DNA of 64,000 nt from Acanthaster planci (taxonomy: Eukaryota; Echinodermata; Asteroidea; Valvatida; Acanthasteridae): NCBI RefSeq assembly GCF_001949145.1, contig NW_019091405.1, forward strand, positions 1,080,413 to 1,144,412, read 5' to 3'. Both the position numbers and the translations under genes were made by a program. The notes under the pieces are model-generated. The model saw nothing but the letters and a program-made list of their open reading frames with translations. It was not told the DNA's origin and made no database searches. This document shows, in pieces, positions 35,401 through 47,400 of the stretch. How positions within the stretch are numbered: the stretch's first letter is position 1; the number at the start of each line of letters is the position of its first letter.

Positions 35401-38400
35401 ATTCCCTCCCCCCAACCATCTCAGCTCCCCAGGGAGTGATTCAACTCAGAGCAGCTACTTCAGGCAAAAGCTGCTAATCAAACAAGACAGTTCCTGGCTG
35501 GGGAGAAGCAGCTAGTGGCATACCAGCCAACAGTGAAAACTCAGTAATCGGAACACCCATTTAACGAGCAGCCAGAGTGAGAGAAGCTACTTGTACGCAT
35601 TTGTGTGCACCGGTATGTACAACTGCCATTTGACACAGCAAATAGTGCCCTCTTTTTCTGCAAATAGTGCCCTCTTTTTCTGCAAATAGTGCCCTCTTTT
35701 TCTGCAAATAGTGCCCTCTTTTTCTGCAAATAGTGCCCTCTTTTTCTGCAAATAGTGCCCTCTTTTTCTGCAAATAGTGCCCTCTTTTTCTGCAAATAGT
35801 GCCCTCTTTTTCCTGCAAATAGTGCCCTCTTTTGCCAGGACTTATTTTATTTCCCTTTTTATTGAAATTAAAACGTTCGGATTTTAGGCCTTTAAGAACT
35901 CAAAAATGGAAACAGTTCTGATTAAAGCAGAGCAGTTGGTAGGTACATGTGTGTAAGGGCAAAGGGTCTGTAAAGAGCCCACAGACACAAGCACTGCATT
36001 AAACCTCAGAGGCCAGACTACAGCAATACAGACAGTATTCACCAGAGATCTTGAGATCCATATGCCAGACCACCAAGGCCACAGCAATCCAACTCCAATG
36101 TCCAATCTTAAGGAAGAAAGTGGAAGTGTACTTTTGCCCCCCATCCATGGTTATCTAATCTGAGGGGACTGGGTTCTGTTTTTCCTGTCAAGGCATTTAT
36201 CCCAGATTGGTTTTTATCAAGTTTCAAGGCAAGGAAGGTGACAGGGATGATAATGATGACAGCACTGACTGCTGATGCAGTCAACCCCTTGCTTGTCCAA
36301 CAACTACACCCTGACTGCCAGACATTCCTGCAGTGAGTGGGGGCAAAGATAGTCTCTTCAATTCTGCAATCCTTTTCCCAAAATGTCCAGTTAGTCTCTT
36401 CAATTCTGCAATTCTTTTCCCAAAATGCCCAGTTAGTCTCTTCAATTCTGCAATCCTTTTCCCAAAATGCCCAGTTAGTCTCTTCAATTCTGCAATCCTT
36501 TTCCCATTTCTAACTTTCTCTCTGATGTTTCAGCAAATATCAAATAAGGTTTGACTGGGGGGCCTTTCTGTCAATGGCTTGTGGTTTAGCACTTCAAGCC
36601 AGCCATGGGGATCACTTTCCCAGCCAAGACAAGAGAGGAGGTGTCCTTGTCATGTGCAACATTAAACTTAATCCAGGAAGGTGAAAGTTTTCAAGATGGT
36701 TTTCCATATGCTCTCTTAAAAAAAAAAAATATCTGACAGTGATGGGAAATGCCCTGGCCACAATGTTGACATTTCAGGCAGGAAGAGATGTACACACCTG
36801 CAGCTAGGAGGCAGTAGATATCAAAACAGCAATTCACCTTGATGATAGGTTGAATGATGGGGGTCGGCACTGCCGGCATGTGACCCATGGACCCAGACAA
36901 GGTCATTGCTGGAACAGAGCGCAGAATAAGGAACAGAGGAAAAAATCCACCACCAGGGGCGCAAACTTCATATAATAAGAAGCAGGTCTTGGCTTGACTC
37001 CAGAAGTTGAAATTAGCCAAGCCAAACATCTTGGCAAGGCCGACCATTCCAAGAGAAATGGATTTACCAGGGGAGTTGAGTCTCGCCAGCCATTGAAAGA
37101 TGATGCAGAAACATTTCAACACAGAAATGTTCTTTTTATGCTCTCGGCTGAGAGGACAAAACAACAGATTCACTCTTTTATAAAGTGTTATACGACTTTG
37201 CCTGAATCAAAATATTCTTCTTTCAAAGCTGAACATTTTTGACAATGGAACCAGGAACAATCTTGTCTCTAAACCAGGGGTTAGATTCAGGCGATGAAAA
37301 GAAATCTATGAAACATCCAGTTGAGGGCTTGTAACAATAGTGGAAATAAAGTACTATGACTTTACAGGGCTTTTATTATCCTCCCAAAAAAAGACAACTG
37401 GATCATCCTAATTTGCCTCTTTTTTTTTTCTTTATTACTAAGAATGCAAAAAGCAGTACAACCTAGACGGGTAAACATTTCAGCACAGAATCCTAAAGTT
37501 ATTTCAGTGACTAATCACACCCCTGCTAAGTCTCCCATCAGGAGAATTTCCCTGATCAATCTGGCTGACACAGAACATACCAATGAGACTACAAACTAGC
37601 CTGTCTTGGCCAAAGTTGTTGGACCCCGTTCCATTGGACACAGAGTTGCTGCCCAACGCAACTCTGTCCGGAAAAGGTTTTTGCCCAAAGTTAATGAACA
37701 ACCCCCTCCTCTCAGGCTCAGCAGGACATCATCTCCTTACCCTCCCAGATCCTTTGAAACCCAATTGGCCATTTCTGAGAAATTCTTGCTCACAGGATTT
37801 CAGATGGCAGACCTACTTTATGTGGGACTTGCCACATCTTGAAAGTTGGCATACCAAAAGTGCCCCACCGAGTTCCTACAAAGAGGCTAAGGCCATGTCC
37901 GAAATGGGCTTCCAGAGCTATGGCTAGGTCTATGATCGGCGCATATCTGCATATTTCCAATGGAGTGGCGACCTGGACTTAGCCGTAGACAACAGATTTG
38001 GGTGCAGCCTAACCGCAGATAATGGGAAAGTTCCCATACCCAAATGGTTTGGGAGGATGCTGAAAATCACTTAACAGGGACGGGGAAATATCTCTGGCAT
38101 GCAACTGGGACTTTGACAAAAACAAGGAATTTCCAATCTTGACAAGACTTTGTACAGTGTTTTTCAATTTTCTATGGCATGAGTGTGAAGTGATAAACGA
38201 GGAAATCAGCTGATCTAAGGAAAAAGTTGTATGCCTGCTATCTGCTGCACCTGCTACTGCCTTGACTCTGTCTATCCTTGTACGCTGTGAGCCAGCTCTG
38301 TATCCCAATAGCAGTGCACGCATGACATGAAGCGCTTCAAAGATCACTTGGTATACTCAATACCCTCTGATGATCAGCCCTATCAGCAAGGCCACACACT

Positions 38401-41400
38401 GATTCACATGCTCATATGCTTGAGCCAGTGGTGTTTGTTGGAGGGGGGGCAAACCCCTAAGCACCTCCCTCACCAATGAGATTTTGAAATGTACACAACA
38501 TACGTACAAGCTGTGGTTGGACAACTCTCGGTGCTGCCCTAAACAAATGCGTGCACCTGCAGGTGCCCCCCCCCCGAATTCAACCCAGGCTGCACCACTG
38601 GCTTGATGTCAGGTCTTTTTTTATTTCCAAAAGACCTTGCCTCGTTTTAATATCGAAAATTGGATCACTTCGTATCTGAGCACACTACATTTCAGTCCCA
38701 AGCGTGTGGATAAAACACATCCCGAAACGACCGACTCGGAAAAATTCCACCTACCTGTGTCTCGGTGACCCATCTTAGCGGACACTGGGCGTTGCCTACT
38801 ACTGTTGGTCTGGGCTCCATATGATGATGTAGCCACTGCATCAGATGACGTAGGTCGAAGGCCCCCACTAGGGGTGGACTGTGGCCGCCGGTTCTGGGTG
38901 GCTGAAATTGGGTATGCAGCATCTCCTGCTCCTGTGACAGGGAAGACATGATGTGACTTCATTATCGATTCATCATTTCATTTCTTATTTTAGTCAAATA
39001 TCAACGGGTAGTCATTTTCTACAACTCGCACAATGCTACCCAGCTAGAGCATGCATATAAACTGCTTGAGACGAGACTAAGAGCTAACTTCCTGGTTCCT
39101 CTATCTTCTCACCCACAACACTTCCACATGTGATTTGCACCGACTTGATGACCTGCATATTATGAACCAATGCATGGCATGTGCATTTGGACATTTAGAA
39201 TTGGTATTGAATCTAATTGCCCACGTTTACTCAACAGAGTAACTGCAATTCCTCCTCAACCCAAGCCACTTTATGGATTCATGCCCTACATTAGGGCTGT
39301 GCCGAATGTCCGAAAATTCCATTGATTATCGAATATTCAATTGTTATTTTTCAAATGTGAATATTTGAATGCAAATTCACAAAAAGGGAGAATTTTCTTT
39401 TTTAAATGAGAAAAACCTCACTATGGAGGCTTGTTTCAAGCAGATTCCAGACACTTGAAGGTAGCTGATAAGCTCAACAGTCCAACATAGAATCCATCCT
39501 GGAATATGGGAATAGCTTTAACAATCAAAATGTGAACGTGCCAAGATAGTATTCATTGTATAAATAATGATGTATTGATGCAAACTTTGTTGAAATAAAA
39601 TGATAAAACCTTCATGACAATATCTCAACTTGAAATAAACCTGAGAAGCTATTACAGTGATTATAATGCAAAACTGCCCATGTGCGCTGAGCTATATATG
39701 CAGCCTATCCGGGAATACTCGAGATTCCTCCTAAGAGTGGACATTTAATCAGCCCCAGACTTACCCAACTTGAAATCATACCTGGCATGAACGCAATTCA
39801 AATACCCAAGTGTCATGGCCAATCAGATATGCAAGCAAATTTATGACACCACGAGGGTGTCTGGTTCACAGTGCCAATTATACTGAATTCAGCTCCATAT
39901 GCAAGCAACTATGGCTTGCTTTATTCCTGTGGGAGTCTGGGAACTACACCTAATCACTGGTGATGCTTTTATAAGAGGCTCTGTGCTACCTGCTTCCTGA
40001 AATATTCAGTGGCACTCGGAATACTTTGAATTCAATTGAAATACCAGTCCAATGGAACTGATGGAAGGGTTATATAATTGAGGTCAACATGACAAGAACA
40101 TGCATGGCTGTGATGGCTTTTAAACTGTGCTGATAAAAACCCAACCAAAAAAAGCATTTAAAAATATATGTGTACTGACTAAGGTTTCTTTCACATTCGT
40201 AAATACACACCTGTACCTCAGACAGTTTCCCTATTTAACAACGTGCAACTTGACCATGTACTAACATTTGATAATACCCGCTGAGAAGTGATAATGCCTT
40301 CTGCGTAAGTCATGTGCTGGCACCTGGATACACAACAGCTTAATGACTTCTGATTGGTCAGGAGTCTGCGTGCATGTGGCTCTCCATGCCATGCCGATTG
40401 GACGATTTGCACAAGAAATATTCCATAAAATGGACAGGGTGTTCGGGAAAATGAAAATAAAATTCTAGAATGAAATGGAAATCTATCATATAATGACTTC
40501 TTGTGACACTAAAAAGGTATTTATACGGTAATAAATATGAGCTTTGCCTATCTAAAATGTTCTTCTCTCTGTCTTAAACTTCTACTCTCAGAATGGAAAT
40601 TTTGGGGTGAGGGCAGAGTCATGGGGGGGCTAAAATTGTTAGCCATTTCTCTATGTAACCATCTAAATTTGGGAGCTTTTTACATGCTTTGAGAAGGAAC
40701 GGAAACAAATCAGTCCCTAAATATTGCCTCTTTCTCATTACATTAAAAAAAGAGAAAAAGAAATTGACTCTTTTGTGGGTGGGGATAACTGCAGTTGCCC
40801 CCCTCCCCTTTCAATAGACCTATGCCTATACTGTTGAGTTTAATATTCCCTGTTAAATAAGTACTTCTTTCATTTTAAACGAAAGTGAAATTTCGTCAAA
40901 GAGGAGTCACTCACCCTAAATGTTGATTCCAATTTCAAAATAACACAACTAGATTTCACTTTCAAAGCATTGTAAATCATGAAAAAAAAACCACTTAATT
41001 GTCTGAGTTATCATTTTTGTCTCACTCCGGGAATGGCATTTCAATTGGAAAAGCAAATTAGTTTGTTGTCATCCATTTTACCCATTTATCATTCAATTTT
41101 TTAGAATGTATTGTTGAGAAAGTTTGAATTACCAGTTATTTGGACATCAGTTTTGTTGCAATTCAAAATAGACTAACATAGAATACGCCGAAGAAATCAG
41201 GCATGATGATTTCATAAATCATTGTTATTTGACTTTCTCTTGTTCATTAGATGGGGTCCGCTTGCAAGTCCGACGACTCATAATTCTGACGCCTCATAAG
41301 TGCAAACAAAGCATTTTAAAAAGTCCGTAAGTCCGACGCCTCATAGGTCCGACACCTGTCCGACGCCTCATAAGTCCGATGCCTCAAGGTCCGACGCCTC

Positions 41401-44400
41401 ATAAGTCAAACAAATGAGTTTAAAAGTTCCACCGTTTTTCTCGTCCCTTGGCATAGGCCCAACACCTCAAAAAATCTGACACCTCAAAAGTCCAACGTTT
41501 GATTTGATGCTCGTTACGAGCATGTGGAGACGGCACTAGGAACAAGACTGGTTCCCGGTGTCAAGTATGGTGTACTGTTTATGACATACAATATCGCGTC
41601 GCACGGGCCCGCACTCCTCCATATTTCACAGTTAGTCACACTGACGCCTCATGCTAAATCTGACACCTCGTTGGTCTGACGTCGGATTTATGAGGCGTCG
41701 GAACTATGAGGCTGAAAAAAAAATTGCCCATAAATCTGACACCTCATTTTTCCAACGCCTCATAAGTCCTATAAGGCGTCGGACTTAAAATACGCACCCA
41801 TTAGATTAAGGGCCAACGCTTTGTATACAAATTTATATCACCGATGAAGTTGAATGATTTAATCAGTAAAATGAATGAAAAAATGAATTTGCTTTTTCCA
41901 ATTCAACAGCATTCCAGGAGTGAGACAAAAATAACGATAAAAAGGACAAAGTTTTTTTTTGTGAATTACCATTGTGAATTACAATGCTCTGAAATTGAAA
42001 TACAGTGGTTTTATTTTGAAATGGGAATCAACACTTAGGGTGAGTGACCTTCTGTGACAAAATTAAACTTGTTAAGTAATTCTAAATGAAAGCAGTGCAA
42101 AATTAACCAGGAAAACCTACATGTATATCAAATAGTGAATAGAGGTGAACTCTTTACAATGAACAAAAAACCTACTCATTCTCTTTCAGTTTGCACTTGT
42201 AGCTGAAACTCAAATAATTCAACAGCAGGCCAACCAATCACAGCCCAAACCACAGACTAACACAGGCAAACATCAGTTTGAAAGTTTCAAACAGAGATTA
42301 TTTTCCTACCTCCCCGCCTGACAAATTCTCAAGGCATAATCAATTTTCTTTCCCCAACCTAAAACAGCACTTGAAAACAAATCACCGGTGCGAAAGCTAT
42401 TACATTATTATTATTATTACCCCCTTGGGGACATAAAGGATTGCTTGGACCATTTCAACTTCCTGTGGTTGTGTGCAAAGGGCTCATTTCATCATTTCAT
42501 GGGACAGAGAAAAGACAGCAGACAGCCGATCCAGAGTCAGGCGAATTCCAGCAAAATGGCTTTGCCTCAGGCAATCCATATTGAAAGCCAACAGGTACCT
42601 GTACTTTTTATGTATGTTCTGAGGAATGGCGGAAGTGCACTTGTAACATAAAGTAGCCCTTAAAATACCCAAAAGTTGTCAAATTTAGCATGTCAAGTAT
42701 TCGGGTCACACTTCCTAGCTGTCAGTCAACTGTGACAGCTACAGTAATATGCCTATTTGACTTGGACAACATAACTTCTAGGACACATACCGATAACTTC
42801 CTTATTCATAAAACCAAATACTTCTCTGAGGAGAAGAAAAACAAGGCAACTTTGATAGATCATCTGAACAGGACTGCAAATACTTACAAATAAACACATT
42901 ATTATAATGTGATGGCCTGAAACTTCAAAGGGAAAGCCACCGCACTTTGTTGTATTGCTATCATTACACAGTATCAGTTGTACCCAAGCAGCAGGTTGCA
43001 ATTACTAATATCCCAGCACACCTGTAGGCAATTACACTGAAACAATCAGTCAAAGTAAACACCTGTTTTCAGTTAACTCCTGCAGGGTGGTTTGAGGGGT
43101 AACAATCTGAATGGAAGTTGTGGCAAAAACTGCATTTTGATGGAGGCTTCTGGTCCTAAAGTGTCTCTAACTCAAGCTTTCCTGACAACAGTACAAGAGC
43201 TACAAGTAAACCTTTTACCACCTGGAGGGTAATTCAGAACAAGGATTCTTTCCTCACAATCTCCCTGGTTTGGTATGTTCACTGGTGGACAAGGGGGGTG
43301 AGAAAAGGACGCATGCCCCTCCAGGAATCCAAATGTAAATACTGACAGCCTGACTACACTAGGAATATGAACAAAGTCAATACTCCAGAGGTAACCTACC
43401 CCCTCCCCCACCTGGCATACTGGCTCTACCCCTGATGTTGAACCCTCGGTGTTAAGAGAATTTTTTGTTCTGCTTAAACTCTCACACCACAGTTCTACAC
43501 TCAATTTTCTTCACAATGGTTATTTAGAAGGGAATTTGTCATTGTTACCCGTTTTATGACGAACATCCCAGTTTCTCTCTGCATTCATAAAATAGTCATT
43601 ATTTTGAAAGTTCAGTGCCATCAAGAAAATGCTCAGGATAAAAAAACTGCATCGATAAGGGCAACAAATTTAGCAGTTTTTCTGATGTCATAATACTGCT
43701 CTCGGTCCCAGAGTTCCTTAACCTTGCAGTCATAAAAGGAGTTTTGTAGTAAGAACAGAGAAATAACAAACAGGTAAATTAACTTTGATGTCATTCTCAG
43801 CAAATGACCACTGACTGAAATTCATCGGAACCTTACTCCAATTCAAATTGAGACGGTTCAACTTTATCATGCAATCAAGTGTTGTTCAAACACAGCACTT
43901 ACACACGCTGGTGCATTCGCCACAAAATAATGAAAGGGTTATAACTGCAGAGCCGAAGTGTGACGTCAAAACAGGCTTTCATTCACTCTTAGGATGCTGC
44001 CACCATAGGCATGCAGAGCCTCAAACTGGCAGCTTGTACAATCGCGTCAGAATCACTTTGTCCAATTGCATGGTATAAGAACTTACGTAGCACATGCAAA
44101 ATTACGTTACCAATGTGGGTGATCTGTAGGTGGAAAATTCAGCTCTTTGAGTCTGAGACATGGTAGTGCTCAGTATAATGAAACACTCATTTGTGCCAAG
44201 ATTGTCCAATCAGAGGCACTCTTAAGTTGCACTCCTGACAGGTGTTTCTCGAAAGATGAGATTTGAATGAAGAGAGGAATGAAAGCACCTGCCACTTTAT
44301 CAGATGCTGTTTTGAATAACGAGCCCTGGAGCTGTAAGGATGGAACTAGCGGTCCGTTTGGTGGCAACTGCACTTCACTGATTCACAAACAATTGAATGA

Positions 44401-47400
44401 AATGTGCGTGTTACGGTTGCGTCGCTACCAACGACATGAATACCCCCACCAACCTGGCTCTTTTCAACAGATGCCGGGGGGGGGCCTCTGCTAAAGTCAG
44501 ATAGACTAATCAGAGAGCGCCATAATTCCGGAGACACCACACTCACACTACGAACGTCTAACAAAACAAGTACAGTGCAATGACAATGGATGCTCACTGT
44601 TAGTGCACAGTGTTTCTTTTGGTTGATGTTCGTAGTGTCATGCTCGCATTCTCACATGTGCACATGCATTTGGCATATCGCTACACCACACTGGCCAAAG
44701 GGGAATGTTAACATGTACATAACTGTCAAGCATTGTAAGGATTGTGCAGTGTGGCATGAAAAAAAAACCCTTAGTTATTATCAGTCATTAGCATGGCGGC
44801 AGTCGAGTGCAAGGAAGGACAGTGGCAGAGACTGGGGAGAAAGGGGTCACTACCCTACCCTACCCCGCCCCAAGCCTTCTCACTGGAAAATCCCCCTTTC
44901 TAGGCACACACAAATCGCTTGTTTCATAGTCGTGAGGACTACACATACACACTTGTTGAAATGTAGGCGTTGCGGGGACCCAAAATGTCATGGGGAAAAA
45001 TTCTTGTACGGTCCTTTCCTTTCCTAACAGAAGAAACTGTTCTCTTCACCCTAACAGTCCCACATCCTCCAATTTCAATACGATTTTATATACACCCTAG
45101 GGGGTTAGAGTTAATGTGGCAGAGGCCTTCCCATACAAACTCCTGGCAGGTTGCAAAGTAGCATACTCTAGACCCTGTGTCTGGCCATTCAGAAACAAAA
45201 AAGTTCAGTAATCTAATGTCTCACGACTCCCTGTCCGCACCCATTTTGAAAACTGTTCAAAACTGCATTTTTATACCTGCAACCTTGGAAGCATCCATTT
45301 TTATTTCAAAAGATCTAGCCTACCTCAAATCACCAAATGGCTTTTAAAAAGTATCCAGAATTTTACGATGTAAAATAGTTTATCATTCGTTTGACTTCTG
45401 AGAGGAGCATAGCTTCTTGGGTACTCCAGCTTGTTGACAAAATTGGACAATCTTCTTAAGTGTGGCCGTAAATCAGACCCAGAACCAAAGCAGGCAGGCC
45501 AATGGGCGAAATGGTTCAATCGGCTCCCTTCTGAAGTCCTCCTTGAATGTGGTTCCATTTAGGAAGATACATAAATCTGCTAGACCAATTACGGTGAGGG
45601 GGGGCAGAAGTACAGGAGCTCCTCATGCAGGCTCTGCATTGCATCAATTTGTCAATGTTGCCTTACAGGTGTTCGGCTTAGATGGGATTTTTATGGAGGG
45701 AGGTTTTCCGTTTTATATTTAATGGCAATTGAGGCTGTTTTGCCTCTGTGGTGATGGGGCAGCAACATCAGCAACTTTTTCAAAGTGACATCGTGGACTG
45801 CCCATGGTATTTCAAACATTTTACCCAAGGACACAGAAATTTTCAAATAATCGTTATGGGTACACAATATTCAAAATGGAAGCAGAAATGAATGGAAGCA
45901 GAAATGAATGCATTGCTTTGAGACCTCTGCTAAAAAAGGTAATTTCTTCCTTTTCACTTTTGTACTGAAACTTTTCTAATTTACATAATTTACATCATAT
46001 ACTTAAGAGAAACAGGAAAACACCTCCAGTAACTGGTACATGTAATATCTCATTGGTCATATTAAAAAGGGAAATCTGAAAGTTTGGAAACATCACGTAC
46101 AGTGTATCCTGCATTGACAGTGTGCACCTGGTAGATCATATCTAGGTGTAGCAAGTTCATGTAAAATGTCACTTCAGGGAGTGAATGACATGTGTACATG
46201 TAGCTAACAACGTGATATGGTGAAGAATTTTTAAAACCCTTGGAATGTAATGACCTTACATTACTCTTTTCAAGGAAATTTAAAGGATGTCAGCAACATG
46301 CAGTGCACTGATGACTGGGGGAGAAGGAAATGAGTACTGGGTGTACAAGCCTACAAGGTAAGGATCGTGTATTTTTTTCTCTGAAGAGAACAATAAACTT
46401 TGATCAAACCCCACCTAAAATTTGTTGATTGAATTTGAAATGGTCTGTCATTCGGCCACAGCACCCAAAAAGCTAATGTGTGGTCAAACTACATTCAAAC
46501 CATCAAAAGGTTACACAGACATAAAAGAGAAACGACACAATGACATTAAGAAACAGGTAACAGAATGGTCAGCTAAGTGTGCAGGAGACGACACCAAAAA
46601 GAGTGATGTCTAAGATTGGGAGACAATCAAGAACGGTTCTTCCCAATATAAGAAAAAATGTTGGGAAGGTTCAATCAAGCACCACTAGTTAACTAGTGGT
46701 TGATTCATGACGTAGGCCTACCAATTGCATGTACATGTACAGTGAAGTTGAAGTGTGCATGACCCATGACCCTAGTCAACCGATGTCAGGTCATTCAGCC
46801 AAAGGGGAGAAAAGGTGGCTGCCAGAAGGGCAAATAGCAACAATTACAGTGAAAATGGTTGTTTACTAGTGACATACTGTTTTTCTGGCATTTTTCCTAT
46901 AACTGGTTGTCCTCTGCACTGTGCTATTGAAAAAATTTATGGCAACCAACGACGGGACCAACCTCGGTAGGCTGGTTGCGAATAGTTGACTACACTAGTC
47001 CAACCATTATTAACTAACGCGAGTTCAATAAGTTAAGTGAGATTTGTAGCTTTGCATGGTGGAAGAGACGTGAGAAATAGGTTTGCGGGTACACCATGGA
47101 ATCATTCTCTTTTGGGAGAGGTGTGGTTCTTAAAAGAACCAGTGAGTGTTAACTCACCGTGAATTAACACTCACAGGTTCTTTTAAGAACCACACCTTGC
47201 CCAAAAGAGATTGATTCCACGGTGTATCCGCAAACCTATTTTTCAATTAGTCAAACAATGGTTAGCTGTGGTCCCTGATTGACTTTGCCCTTGACTTTAC
47301 CTAGTGAATTTATAAAAAAACAAAGCTGCATTAAAATCTGATTGTAAACAGCCTTACAACACTGTGAAGATAGTTTTCATATCGGCCTCATTTTGTTTCA

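Larger units (their letters stand above)
5458..38754 (-). other. Last TTLL5-like intron, 33.3 kb
   Basis: This intron is unusually long. Its end phases (1 before, two bases supplied after) allow direct joining of the flanking exons. Contents noted separately: hairpin remnant 7500-7730, CRE pair 11842-11882, candidate nested exon 12677-12752, E-box cluster and candidate promoter 14239-14523, degenerate 80-bp repeats 16617-17000, SINE-like tRNA head near 21725-21790, tandem duplication 24739-25650, degenerate array 30430-31010, candidate exon 31045-31181, foldback elements near 33.4-34.99 kb, minisatellites 35638-35833 and 36350-36506, candidate exon 36838-36908. In 5458-7500, 7731-11840, 17001-21720, 21800-24700, 25650-30430 and 31190-33400 I see only unique-looking AT-rich DNA, homopolymers and random short ORFs. 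Confidence 0.75.

Noticed and set aside
35541-35818. Two overlapping minus-strand ORFs of repeated KEGTICRKRGHYLQ-type peptides
   Set aside because: Pure products of the 22-bp minisatellite.
36281-36554. ORFs on both strands made of 14-residue repeats
   Set aside because: Pure products of the 42-bp minisatellite; open on both strands.
36691-37173. 160-codon minus-strand ORF as a whole
   Set aside because: Only the small segment 36838-36908 has exon-like signals; the rest includes the pyrimidine tract of its acceptor and poly-F from an A/T run, typical of intron read-through.
41844-42038. 64-codon plus-strand ORF
   Set aside because: It is the right arm of the foldback element; the left arm does not keep the frame.
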